Below are positions 27,274 to 35,576 of a DNA stretch of 64,000 bases, piece after piece. Position 1 is the stretch's first letter. Each line of letters begins with the position of its first letter. Made by a program: the position numbers and the translations under genes. Under the pieces are notes generated by a model. It worked only from the letters and a program-made list of their open reading frames with translations, ran no database searches and had not been told where the DNA came from. Origin of the DNA: Streptomyces sp. JH34 (lineage in GTDB: Bacteria > Actinomycetota > Actinomycetes > Streptomycetales > Streptomycetaceae); assembly GCF_029428875.1 (NCBI RefSeq), contig NZ_JAJSOO010000001.1:3782001-3846000 (forward strand), in the 5' to 3' direction.

Positions 27274-28038
27274 ATGAGCGATCTTCTCCACGACAGAGTC
27301 GTCCTGATCACCGGGGCGAGCAGCGGTATAGGTGCGTCGGCGGCCCGGGTGTTCTCGGAGGAAGGCGCGACGGTCGTCCTGGCCGCGCGCAGGGAGGACC
27401 GACTGGCCTCGCTGGTGACGGAGTTGAAGGACAAGGGGGCCCAGGCCTCCTACGTCGTCTGTGACGTCACGGTCGCGGAGGACGCCGCGCGGGCCGTCGA
27501 CTTCACGGTCGAGACCTACGGGCGGCTGGACTCGGCCTTCAACAACGCGGGGCTGGGCGGCGACCGGACCCCTCTCCACCTCATGGGTGACGACGTCTAC
27601 GACGCGGTCATGGACACCAACGTGCGCGGCGTCTGGAACTGCCTCCGGCACGAGATAGCGGCCATGCTGCAGAACCCCGGAGGCTGCTCCATCGTGAACA
27701 ACAGCAGTGTGGGCGGGCTGGTGGCCATACCGGCGGCCGCGCCCTACATAGCCGCCAAACACGCCGTCGTCGGTCTCACCAGGGCTGCCGCGGACGAGTA
27801 CGCCCAACAGGGCATCAGGGTCAACGCCGTTGCGCCGGGAACGACGCGCAGCGAGATCACGGCGGACTGGTTCGGGCGCAATCCGGGCCTGGAGGAGATG
27901 GTCAACGGGCTCACCCCGCAGGGGCGTACGGCGGAGCCCGAGGAGATCGCCAACGCGGCCGCCTGGCTGCTCAGCGACCGCTGTCCCTTCCTCACGGGCA
28001 CCGTCCTGCCGGTGGACGGCGGGTTCGTCAACCAGTAG
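27274..28038 (+). CDS. SDR-family oxidoreductase, candidate butyrolactone ketoreductase
   Basis: The 254-residue classical SDR has the cofactor motif TGASSGIG (13-20), NNAG (90-93), the catalytic Ser144, Tyr158 and Lys162 (YIAAK), and the C-terminal PVDGGF. The start lacks a Shine-Dalgarno sequence, so a leaderless message is possible. It faces the AfsA-like gene with a 15-base gap. Gamma-butyrolactone clusters commonly include an SDR that reduces the 6-keto group (BarS1-like), so I infer that role; the fold alone does not prove it. Confidence 0.85.
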   Translation: MSDLLHDRVVLITGASSGIGASAARVFSEEGATVVLAARREDRLASLVTELKDKGAQASYVVCDVTVAEDAARAVDFTVETYGRLDSAFNNAGLGGDRTPLHLMGDDVYDAVMDTNVRGVWNCLRHEIAAMLQNPGGCSIVNNSSVGGLVAIPAAAPYIAAKHAVVGLTRAAADEYAQQGIRVNAVAPGTTRSEITADWFGRNPGLEEMVNGLTPQGRTAEPEEIANAAAWLLSDRCPFLTGTVLPVDGGFVNQ

Positions 28039-28053
28039 GGCGCCGGGCCGGTA

Positions 28054-28980
28054 TCAGCCGCAGGGTCCGCTCAGCCGGCTCCGGAAGACCGTCTCCCCGT
28101 CCTGCGCCACCGTGACCAGGACCGAGGTCTCCCCGGAGGCGGCGGGCAGGACCTCCGCACGGATCCAGCAGGGACTGTCGAACTCGGCGTAGCGCTCGAA
28201 CGCGCTGGTCACGGTGGTCGCTTCGAACACCGCCGGGAACAGGGCGGCGTTCGCGGCCTGTTGGGCCGCCTCCATCAGGGCGAGCCCCGGGACGTGGTCG
28301 ACCGGGTGGTCGTACAGCACGGCGTTTTCCACGTCGTTGCGCAGCTGCCAGTGACGGGGCCCGTCACCGGCCGACAGGACCACGTCGACGGGCGCGTTCC
28401 TGCCGACGGTGCGGGGATCGACCGGAGCGGGCAGCGGCCACGCGTTCCAGTCGACGGTGAAGTGTTCGCCACGGAGGCGGCGGTACACGCGTGTGGAGAG
28501 CCAGCCGAATTCGGAGTCCGCGCGGGCCACCAAGCTGCCACCCTGGAGTATGCGGAACTCCATGTCGAGCGAACTGACCTTCCGGCCGCGCTCCTTGGCG
28601 TTCTTGACGGTGACCTCGACGGTGAGGTCGCAGGGCGTGTCAGGGGGTACTTCGAACCCGGGCGTGACGGTGAAGTCGAAGTAGCTCAGCACGGTGTGAT
28701 CGGAAAGGGGTGCGCCGTACGCGGCATGCGCGATGGTCAGACCGCTCTGCCGGACGGTCTGGGTGAGCATCCGGTGGTCGTACGCGAGGCCGGCGGCGGG
28801 GGCCGGCCACCTCGCGGACAACGAGAACTCGCCATCTTCCCTGCGCCACCAGGACGTGAGGAGGACCATGTCGGAACGTCCCAGGTGGACGTACTCCTTA
28901 CGGATGTCGTCCCGTCCCTCGGCCGCGGAGAGCGGCGGGCACGGAACAGCGGGTATGTCGGGCACGGCCCTCCCGGACAT
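28054..28980 (-). CDS. AfsA-family gamma-butyrolactone (or related signal) synthase
   Basis: The 308-residue protein has two AfsA hot-dog repeats (about 28-160 and 195-305). AfsA proteins join dihydroxyacetone phosphate to a beta-ketoacyl chain to make hormone-like signals. The usual E-x-x-RQ motif reads QTVRQ at 74-78 in repeat 1, and the second repeat reads DHVPGLALMEAAQQ (228-241), so the Glu of repeat 1 and the Arg of repeat 2 are replaced by Gln. The start has no ribosome site and TATTTT lies close upstream, so it may be leaderless. It diverges from the receptor gene across 90 bases holding ARE-1. Confidence 0.88.
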   Translation of the reverse strand: MSGRAVPDIPAVPCPPLSAAEGRDDIRKEYVHLGRSDMVLLTSWWRREDGEFSLSARWPAPAAGLAYDHRMLTQTVRQSGLTIAHAAYGAPLSDHTVLSYFDFTVTPGFEVPPDTPCDLTVEVTVKNAKERGRKVSSLDMEFRILQGGSLVARADSEFGWLSTRVYRRLRGEHFTVDWNAWPLPAPVDPRTVGRNAPVDVVLSAGDGPRHWQLRNDVENAVLYDHPVDHVPGLALMEAAQQAANAALFPAVFEATTVTSAFERYAEFDSPCWIRAEVLPAASGETSVLVTVAQDGETVFRSRLSGPCG

Positions 28981-29011
28981 GGCGCAAAATAGATGTTACG
29001 GCGCTGATATG

Positions 29012-29033
29012 ATACCGGTTCACCGGTACTTTT
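29012..29033. promoter_or_regulatory. Autoregulatory element (ARE-1) between synthase and receptor
   Basis: The core TACCGGTTCACCGGTA (29013-29028) is a near-perfect palindrome followed by CTTTT. The overall layout closely resembles the BarA/ScbR receptor boxes. It lies 32 bases upstream of the afsA-like start and 38 bases upstream of the receptor start, where it would block both divergent promoters. Confidence 0.75.
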
Positions 29034-29070
29034 TGAAGTAGCGTCATGCACGTTCAAAGGGGAGCGCGAG

Positions 29071-29712
29071 TTGGCACGACAGCAACGGGCGATCCGCACG
29101 CGCCGCATCTTTCTGCAAGCCGCCGCCGAGGTCTTCGACGAGCACGGCTACGACGCAGCCACCATCGCCGCGATCCTCGACCGGGCCGGTCTCACGCGGG
29201 GCGCTCTCTACTTCCATTTCACGTCGAAGGAAGAGCTGGCCCGTGGTGTCCTCCAGGAGGCGGTGACCTCGGACGGAGTCACTCCGCAGACCTTCAAGCT
29301 GCAGGAGTGGGTGGACATGGCACTCCTGCTCGCCTACCGGCTGCCACGGGAACCCCTGCTCAGCGCCTCGATCCGGCTCTCCGTCGACCCGCGGGCGCGC
29401 GGACTCTTCGGCACCCGCTGGCCGGACTGGATCGCTCTCGGGACGGAGATGCTGACCGAGGCCAAGGAGCGCGGAGAGCTCCTTCCGCACGTCGATCCCG
29501 AGGCCACGTCCCGGCTGGTCGTCGGCGCGTGGACCGGGGTCCAGCTGGTGACCGAGTCCATGGCCGAGCCGCCGGACCTGGTCGCCGAGATATCCGCACT
29601 CTTCGAACTCATCCTCCCCAACAACGCGGTCCCCGGTGTGCTGGCGCGGCTGGACACGTCCCCGCACCGCGCGGCACGGATCATGGAGCAGCAGGCGGTC
29701 GCCGCCTCCTGA
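29071..29712 (+). CDS. TetR-type gamma-butyrolactone receptor (ArpA/ScbR family)
   Basis: The 213-residue protein starts with the DNA-binding domain typical of this receptor group (AIRTRRIFLQAAAEVFDEHGY, then AGLTRGALYFHFTSKEELA, residues about 7-57). The C-terminal domain contains the Trp of GAWTGVQLVTESM, in the ligand pocket of CprB/ScbR proteins. The TTG start has GGGGAG six bases upstream. It should repress itself and the synthase until the signal accumulates. Confidence 0.92.
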   Translation: MARQQRAIRTRRIFLQAAAEVFDEHGYDAATIAAILDRAGLTRGALYFHFTSKEELARGVLQEAVTSDGVTPQTFKLQEWVDMALLLAYRLPREPLLSASIRLSVDPRARGLFGTRWPDWIALGTEMLTEAKERGELLPHVDPEATSRLVVGAWTGVQLVTESMAEPPDLVAEISALFELILPNNAVPGVLARLDTSPHRAARIMEQQAVAAS

Positions 29713-29806
29713 CCGCCCGTGCGGTGGCATGCGGCGCGCTGCCACATGTCACCCGATCGGGTGCGGGGTGCCTGCGACGTGGCTGGTCAGCACGCATGGT
29801 GGCCGT

Positions 29807-30562
29807 ATGTGGCTTCGCCGAACAGTCGTGTGTGCCATGGTCGTGCCGCTCGCCTTCCTGGTCTTCCGGGACGCGCCGGTTCGGCTCGTCGGGCCCGAGC
29901 GCGCCGCCGCGAAGCCGGCGGAGCCCGCCGCGGCCCCACGGCCGGTGATCGTCAGCCGGGCGCAGTGGCACGCGGACGAGAGCCTGGTGAAGGAGGACGC
30001 GGTGTACACGGGGACGGTGAGGGCCGTCTTCGTCCATCACACCGGCCACACCAACAGGTACGACTGCGCCGACGCCCCGAAGATGCTCCGGGCGATGGAG
30101 GAGATGCACGTCCGGGGCGAGGGCTGGGACGACATCGGCTACAACTTCGTCGTCGACCGCTGCGGGACCGTATACGAGGGCAGGGCGGGCGGTGTCGGAC
30201 GGTCCGTGCGCGGAGCCCACGCCACCGGGTTCAACGCGCACAGCGTGGGGATCGCGGCCCTCGGCACCTTCGACCCCGGTGTGCCGGTGCCGAAGGCGCT
30301 CATCGAGGGGATCGCGAAGGTGGGCGCGTGGAAGCTGGACCGGAGCATCGACCCCCGGGGCTTCGTACGGATGGTCTCGACGAACGACGAGAGCCTGTAC
30401 AGGCGCGGTGAGGTCGTTCACCTCCACGCCGTCGCAGGTCACCGCGACACCTTCCGGACGTACTGCCCCGGAGAGGCGCTCTATGCCCGACTCCCCGCGA
30501 TCCGGGCCGAGATGGCCCGGCTGAGGGACGTGGGACGCCCTGGCGGCCGGCCGTCCCCCTGA
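29807..30562 (+). CDS. Secreted peptidoglycan-recognition amidase (PGRP/amidase_2)
   Basis: The 251-residue protein has a hydrophobic N-terminal helix (about 7-20) that may be a signal or anchor, then a PGRP domain (about 48-235). The zinc ligands are recognisable as His77 (VHHTGH), His212 (AGHRD) and Cys220 (YCPG), and GYNFVVD is conserved. It should cleave N-acetylmuramoyl-L-alanine bonds. Twin-arginine secretion is possible because LRR precedes the helix, but the motif is incomplete. Confidence 0.88.
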   Translation: MWLRRTVVCAMVVPLAFLVFRDAPVRLVGPERAAAKPAEPAAAPRPVIVSRAQWHADESLVKEDAVYTGTVRAVFVHHTGHTNRYDCADAPKMLRAMEEMHVRGEGWDDIGYNFVVDRCGTVYEGRAGGVGRSVRGAHATGFNAHSVGIAALGTFDPGVPVPKALIEGIAKVGAWKLDRSIDPRGFVRMVSTNDESLYRRGEVVHLHAVAGHRDTFRTYCPGEALYARLPAIRAEMARLRDVGRPGGRPSP

Positions 30563-30565
30563 CGG

Positions 30566-30931
30566 CTATCCCGCGACGTACTGGGTGAGGACGGCCTGCA
30601 CCTCGTAGATGTCCACCCCCTTGGTGAACGTCTTCTGGATCGGGCTGGCGGAGCCGGAGACCCATATCTTGAGCTCGGCGTCCAGGTCGAAGGTCCCCGC
30701 CGTCTCCACCGCGAAGTGCGTGATGCTCCGGTACGGCACGGAGTGGTACTCGACCTTCTTGCCGGTGATCCCCTGCTTGTCGATGAGGACCAGCCTGCGG
30801 TCGGTGAAGAGGATCGTGTCGCGGATCAGCAGGTACGCGGCGTGCACCTGCTCGCCCTGCCCCAGGAGGCGGGCGTAGTCACGCTGTGCCGCAGCCGGAT
30901 CGACGGTGTGCGCATTACCGAACAGTGCCAT
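30566..30931 (-). CDS. Bacterial PH-domain protein
   Basis: The 121-residue protein matches the bacterial PH fold, with ILFTDRRLVLIDKQGITGKKVEYHSVPYRSI near residue 40 and a final helix near 105-118. Such proteins are small, cytosolic and of unclear function. The start ATG has GGAGG seven bases upstream. It converges on the amidase gene with a three-base gap. Confidence 0.82.
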   Translation of the reverse strand: MALFGNAHTVDPAAAQRDYARLLGQGEQVHAAYLLIRDTILFTDRRLVLIDKQGITGKKVEYHSVPYRSITHFAVETAGTFDLDAELKIWVSGSASPIQKTFTKGVDIYEVQAVLTQYVAG

Positions 30932-31056
30932 GGAAGGGCCTCCAGCCGAGTGAATGTGCGGGCGTCGAGCGCGTCAAAGCCCCGAGAAAAGATTATCGGC
31001 GGCTTATCTGTTCGTGCCCTTGCACACCTCTCGAGCACAGCGGAGGAAATACCGTC

Positions 31057-31938
31057 ATGCCGGCATCACCCCTCGCCAAGCGGCCCGTCGAATCGGTGCT
31101 CGCCCTTCTGCTCGTCCTCCTGAGCGTGCTCGGCCTCGCCGGCCGCAGTGCCGCGGACGCCCCGGCCCAGGCCCCCGCCCGGGCGGTCCCGGCTCAGGCC
31201 GCCCCCGCCCGGGCCGTCATCGCGCCGACCGTCACCGCGCCGACCCTCACGGCGGGCACGGACTGGGACCGCATCGCCGAGTGCGAGAGCAGCGGCCGCT
31301 GGAACACCAACACCGGCAACGGCTACCACGGCGGACTGCAGTTCGCCCCCTCCACCTGGCGCGCTTACGGCGGCGGGCAGTACGCGCCCCGCGCCGACCT
31401 CGCCACCCGGTCCGAGCAGATCGCCGTCGGTGAACGCGTCGCACGCTCACAGGGAATGGGCGCCTGGCCGACATGCGGTCGTCTCGGTGCGAGCGGTACG
31501 TCGAGCTCCTCCGCCGGACAGTCCTCGTCCGGCCAGTCCTCCTCCGGGCAGTCCTCCTCCGGCGGCGACCGCAGTGACACGTCCCAGTCGGCTCCCTCTC
31601 GCCAGTCGGCCGGCAGTTCGAACGGCAACCCGTCCGACGGCGCGACCTCCGGCAACACGTCGTCCGGCGCTTCCTCGTCGGGGGCTTCCTCGTCGGGCGG
31701 CACGCACGAGCACGGGAACGCCGGCTCCGCGGGCGGCGACGCCGGTGTGAAGCACCACTCCGAGGACCTCGCCGACGAGAAGACGTACGTCGTGGAGTCG
31801 GGCGACTGCCTCTCGGTGATCGCCGAGCGTGCGGACGTGTCCGGTGGGTGGCACGCGCTGTACGAGATGAACCGTGAGGTCCTGGACCAGGGGCCGCACC
31901 TCATCTTCCCCGGTCAGCGCCTGCGCCTGAACGCCTGA
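31057..31938 (+). CDS. Resuscitation-promoting factor with LysM domain
   Basis: The 293-residue secreted protein has a signal peptide (about 1-35), an Ala/Pro linker, an Rpf transglycosylase domain (about 67-145) with the catalytic Glu77 in AECESSGRW, a Ser/Gly-rich linker (about 148-235) with SGQSS repeats, and a C-terminal LysM domain (about 243-293). It cleaves peptidoglycan during spore germination and growth. The ATG has GGAGG nine bases upstream. The upstream region is too short and lacks the conserved blocks for a ydaO riboswitch, unlike rpfA genes of the genus. Confidence 0.92.
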   Translation: MPASPLAKRPVESVLALLLVLLSVLGLAGRSAADAPAQAPARAVPAQAAPARAVIAPTVTAPTLTAGTDWDRIAECESSGRWNTNTGNGYHGGLQFAPSTWRAYGGGQYAPRADLATRSEQIAVGERVARSQGMGAWPTCGRLGASGTSSSSAGQSSSGQSSSGQSSSGGDRSDTSQSAPSRQSAGSSNGNPSDGATSGNTSSGASSSGASSSGGTHEHGNAGSAGGDAGVKHHSEDLADEKTYVVESGDCLSVIAERADVSGGWHALYEMNREVLDQGPHLIFPGQRLRLNA

Positions 31939-32056
31939 ACCGCGAGGTCACGATGGCTTTCCGACCCGGCACAGGTACTTTCCCCACGCGGAGCACGCGA
32001 GCTGGACGCGCGGTCATGACGGTGGGACCGGCCGTGGTGCCCGGCCCGGACACTCG

Positions 32057-32275
32057 TCACCGGCTGACGGAGTCAGCCCCACGAACGGAGCCGGACGGCT
32101 CGGGCGACGCGGCCTCGTAGCGGCGGCACTCGGAGTTGTGACACGGCCCCGGGCCCCAGTGCGGGACGAAGATGCCAAGGGTCTTGTGCCGCGCCGTCAC
32201 GGTCGCGACGGGTTGCTTGCAGGCCGGACACACGTACTCCGCCTGCCTGTCGGTCTGACGCTCGGTTCTGGCCAT
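32057..32275 (-). CDS. Small zinc-ribbon protein, unknown function
   Basis: The 72-residue product has CPAC near residue 17 and CHNSEC near residue 51, which would form a four-Cys zinc site. A longer upstream frame was rejected because it runs into the neighbouring gene region and lacks coding character. It stands alone between the Rpf and phosphoglucomutase genes. Confidence 0.6.
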   Translation of the reverse strand: MARTERQTDRQAEYVCPACKQPVATVTARHKTLGIFVPHWGPGPCHNSECRRYEAASPEPSGSVRGADSVSR

Positions 32276-32372
32276 GCTCTTACGGTAATCCCGAAGGGGA
32301 CATCGAGAAACTTTTCCGACTTTTTGCCAGACCTGGAACGAGGTTCCGCGTCGATGAAGGGACCACCCGGGC

Positions 32373-33134
32373 ATGGCACGCTCACCGTCACCGGCCGCAG
32401 TCCTGCTCTCCGTGCACGCCGTCGTCCTCGACACGGACGGTGTGATCACCGACTCCGCCCCTATCCACGCCGCGGCCTGGAAACTGGCCTTCGACGCCTG
32501 CCTGGCCCGCCACGAGGACCAGCGGCCCTTCGACGAGGTGGAGGACTACCGGCGCCACGTCGACGGCAGATCACGCGGGGACGGTGCCGCCGCGTTCCTG
32601 ACGTCCAGAGGTCTCGACCTTCCCGAAGGCAGCCCCGACGACCCACCGGGCACCGGGACGGTGTCGGCCGTAGCCGCCCGCAAGGACGAGGAGTTCACCC
32701 GCAGCATCCGCGCTCGTCCGGTCGGCGTCTGGCCGGGAACGGTCCGCCTCCTGCGCGTGCTGCACGACGCGCGTGTGCCGCTCGCCGCCGCGTCCGCGTC
32801 CCGGCACGCGACGGAGCTGCTGGCGGGGGCCGGTCTCCTGGACCTGTTCACGGCGGTGGTCGACGGCAACGAGGCCCGGCGCCTGGAGCTGCCCGGCAAA
32901 CCGGACCCCGCGCTGTTCACCGAGGCGGCACGGCGTCTGGGAGTGCCGGCCGGGGACACGGCCGTCGTGGAGGACGCGCTGGCCGGCGTCGAGGCGGGAC
33001 GGCGGGGCGGCTTCGGGCTCGTCGTCGGGGTGGACCGCTCGGACAGCCCCGAGGGCGCCGCCGGTCTGCGCCGTCACGGCGCGGACCTCGTGGTGGCCGA
33101 CCTCGGGGACCTGCTGATCACCGGGGAGGACTGA
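32373..33134 (+). CDS. pgmB: Beta-phosphoglucomutase family HAD hydrolase
   Basis: The 253-residue HAD protein has the nucleophile motif DTDGVITDS (Asp20 and Asp22), the segment AAASASRHATELL with the phosphate-binding Ser, the KPDP lysine near 175, and EDALAGVEAG near 196. This is the beta-phosphoglucomutase arrangement: beta-glucose 1-phosphate to glucose 6-phosphate. Its stop overlaps the start of the GH65 phosphorylase, which makes the phosphate sugar it would use. Confidence 0.88.
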   Translation: MARSPSPAAVLLSVHAVVLDTDGVITDSAPIHAAAWKLAFDACLARHEDQRPFDEVEDYRRHVDGRSRGDGAAAFLTSRGLDLPEGSPDDPPGTGTVSAVAARKDEEFTRSIRARPVGVWPGTVRLLRVLHDARVPLAAASASRHATELLAGAGLLDLFTAVVDGNEARRLELPGKPDPALFTEAARRLGVPAGDTAVVEDALAGVEAGRRGGFGLVVGVDRSDSPEGAAGLRRHGADLVVADLGDLLITGED

Positions 33135-35563
33135 TGGCACGTGGCTGGATCTGGACGTACGAGGGGTACCGACCGGAGAAGGAGCGCCTGCGCGAAGCCC
33201 TGTGCACGCTCGGCAACGGCTACTTCGCGACCCGGGGAGCCGCCCCCGAGACTCCCGCGGGCGGGACGCACTACCCGGGCACCTATGTGGCGGGCTGCTA
33301 CAACCGGCTGACCTCGTCCGTCCAGGGACGCCAGGTCGAGAACGAGGACATGGTCAACCTCCCCGACTGGCTGCCGCTGCGCTACCGCATCCGTCCGCCC
33401 GGAGCCCTCCCCGGCCCATGGCTGACCCCCGACCACGACCACCTCGTGGACCACCGGCAGTCGCTCGACCTCCGGGGCGGCATCCTGACCCGCCACTCGG
33501 TCTACGAGGACGGGGAGGGCCGGCGGCTGACGGTGGAGCAGGAGCGCCTGGTGCACATGGGCGACCCCCATCTCGCGGCACTGCACACGGTGTTCACCGC
33601 CGAAGGGTGGTCGGGGGAACTGGAGGTGGAGTCGGGGATCGACGGAGACGTCCGCAACAGCGGCGTCGCGCGCTACCGCGAACTGGCCGACCGCCACCTC
33701 ACCGGCTGGGAGACCGGCACGGAACCGGGTGCCGTGGTGTGGCTGCGCTGCCACACGGTGGAGTCGGACATCGGCGTCGCCCTGGCCGCCCGCACCGTGG
33801 CCTCCTGCGGTCCCGAACGCAACGGCGACCACCGGGCGGAACCCCGGCAGGAGCCGCGCGCGGTCCAGCAGACGCTGCTGCTCCCGCTCGCCCCGGACTC
33901 CGACGCCGTCGTCGACAAGACGGTGGGCCTCTACACCTCCCGCGACCCCGCGATCGGCAGCCCGCTGCGGGCCGCCGTGTCGGCGGTGGGTGAGGCGCCG
34001 ACGTACGCAGGGCTGCGGTCCTCGCACCGCCTGGCCTGGGCGGATCTGTGGCAGCAGGTGAAGCTGGAGGTGCCGGGGGAGCCCGGACGCATCCTGCGGC
34101 TGCACCTCTTCCACGTGCTCCAGACCCTGTCCCCGCACACCGCGGAACTCGACGTCGGGGTACCGGCCAGGGGTCTGCACGGGGAGGCGTACCGGGGGCA
34201 CGTCTTCTGGGACGAGCTGTTCGTCCTGCCCTTCCTGAACATGCATCTCCCGGAGATCTCCAGGGGGTTGCTCGACTACCGGCACCGGCGGCTCCCCGCG
34301 GCCTGCGGGGCGGCGCAGGCCGCGGGCAGGGCGGGGGCCATGTACCCCTGGCAGAGCGCGGACGAGGGGCGCGAGGAGACCCAGGAGGTCCATCTCAACC
34401 CGCGCTCGGGGCGCTGGCTGCCCGACCGGTCACGGTTGCAGCACCACGTCGGCTCGGCGGTGGCGTACAACGTGTGGCAGTACTGCCAGGCGACGGGTGA
34501 CACGGAGTACCTCTACTCCAAGGGCGCCGAGATGCTGACGCAGATCGCCCGCTTCTGGGCGGACAGCGCCGAGTGGGACGACGGCCTGGAGCGGTACCGC
34601 ATCCGGGGCGTCGTCGGCCCCGACGAGTACCACGACGCCTATCCGGATTCCGACGCGGCGGGCGTCGACGACAACACGTACACGAACGTGACGGCGGCCT
34701 GGGTGCTGGCGCGGGCCGGCGAGCTCTGCCGTGACCTGCCGGCGAGCCGCAGCCGGCAGCTCTTCGACCAGATCCGGATGGACCCGGCGGAGACGGACCG
34801 CTGGGACGACATCTCCCGGAAGCTGTACGTGCCCCACCACCAGGGCGTCATCAGCCAGTTCGCCGGTTACGGGGACCTGAAGGAGCTGGACTGGGAGGGG
34901 TACCGGCAGCGGTACGGGGACATCCGGCGTCTCGACCGGATCCTGGAGGCGGAGGGTGACACGGCCAACCGCTACCAGGCGTCCAAGCAGGCCGATGTGC
35001 TGATGCTCGGTTACCTCTTCTCGCCGAAGGAACTCGCCGCCCTGTTCCGGCGGCTCGGCCACACCCTCGACGACGAGGCGTGGCGGGCCACCGTCGACTA
35101 CTACGTGGGGCGGACGAGCCACGGCTCCACCCTCAGCTCCCTCGTCCACGCCTGGGTCCTGGCCAGGGTCAACCGGGACGAGGCCTGGCGGTACTGCGAG
35201 GAGGCGCTGATCGGCGACGTGGTCGACATCCAGGGCGGCACGACCGAGGAGGGCATCCACCTGGGGGCGATGGCGGGCACCCTCGACTTCGTGCAGCGCG
35301 GGATGACCGGGCTGGAGACCCGTGACGACGCCCTGTGGCTCGCTCCGGCCACCCTGCCGCAGCTCTCGAAGTTCCGGATGCGGCTCCGCTTCCGCCGGCA
35401 CTGGGACGTGGACCTGCGGCTGCGCGCCGAGCGGCTGCGGATCGCCGTGCCGGACTCGCGACGGCCGGGCGTGCGCGTCAGGCTGGACGGCAGCGCGTAC
35501 GTCGTCGATCCCGGCACGTCGCGGTGGCTGGAGCTCCCCGAAGACTCGTCCGGCGGGTGGTGA
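33134..35563 (+). CDS. GH65 glycoside phosphorylase (maltose/trehalose/kojibiose type)
   Basis: The 809-residue protein has the GH65 N-terminal beta-sandwich, an (alpha/alpha)6 barrel with the catalytic Glu498 in VVGPDEYHD, the phosphate-binding HGSTLS segment near 662, and the C-terminal jelly roll. It phosphorolyses a disaccharide to beta-glucose 1-phosphate and glucose. The ATG overlaps the stop of the phosphoglucomutase gene by one base, so the two are translationally coupled and feed glycolysis. Substrate choice cannot be read from sequence by eye; trehalose is important in Streptomyces spores. Confidence 0.88.
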   Translation: MARGWIWTYEGYRPEKERLREALCTLGNGYFATRGAAPETPAGGTHYPGTYVAGCYNRLTSSVQGRQVENEDMVNLPDWLPLRYRIRPPGALPGPWLTPDHDHLVDHRQSLDLRGGILTRHSVYEDGEGRRLTVEQERLVHMGDPHLAALHTVFTAEGWSGELEVESGIDGDVRNSGVARYRELADRHLTGWETGTEPGAVVWLRCHTVESDIGVALAARTVASCGPERNGDHRAEPRQEPRAVQQTLLLPLAPDSDAVVDKTVGLYTSRDPAIGSPLRAAVSAVGEAPTYAGLRSSHRLAWADLWQQVKLEVPGEPGRILRLHLFHVLQTLSPHTAELDVGVPARGLHGEAYRGHVFWDELFVLPFLNMHLPEISRGLLDYRHRRLPAACGAAQAAGRAGAMYPWQSADEGREETQEVHLNPRSGRWLPDRSRLQHHVGSAVAYNVWQYCQATGDTEYLYSKGAEMLTQIARFWADSAEWDDGLERYRIRGVVGPDEYHDAYPDSDAAGVDDNTYTNVTAAWVLARAGELCRDLPASRSRQLFDQIRMDPAETDRWDDISRKLYVPHHQGVISQFAGYGDLKELDWEGYRQRYGDIRRLDRILEAEGDTANRYQASKQADVLMLGYLFSPKELAALFRRLGHTLDDEAWRATVDYYVGRTSHGSTLSSLVHAWVLARVNRDEAWRYCEEALIGDVVDIQGGTTEEGIHLGAMAGTLDFVQRGMTGLETRDDALWLAPATLPQLSKFRMRLRFRRHWDVDLRLRAERLRIAVPDSRRPGVRVRLDGSAYVVDPGTSRWLELPEDSSGGW

Positions 35564-35576
35564 GGGGCCGTCGGGC

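Noticed and set aside
30932..31056. c-di-AMP (ydaO) riboswitch upstream of the Rpf gene
   Set aside because: The region is about 125 bases and lacks the conserved blocks I would expect; some rpf genes in the genus have it, but not this one.
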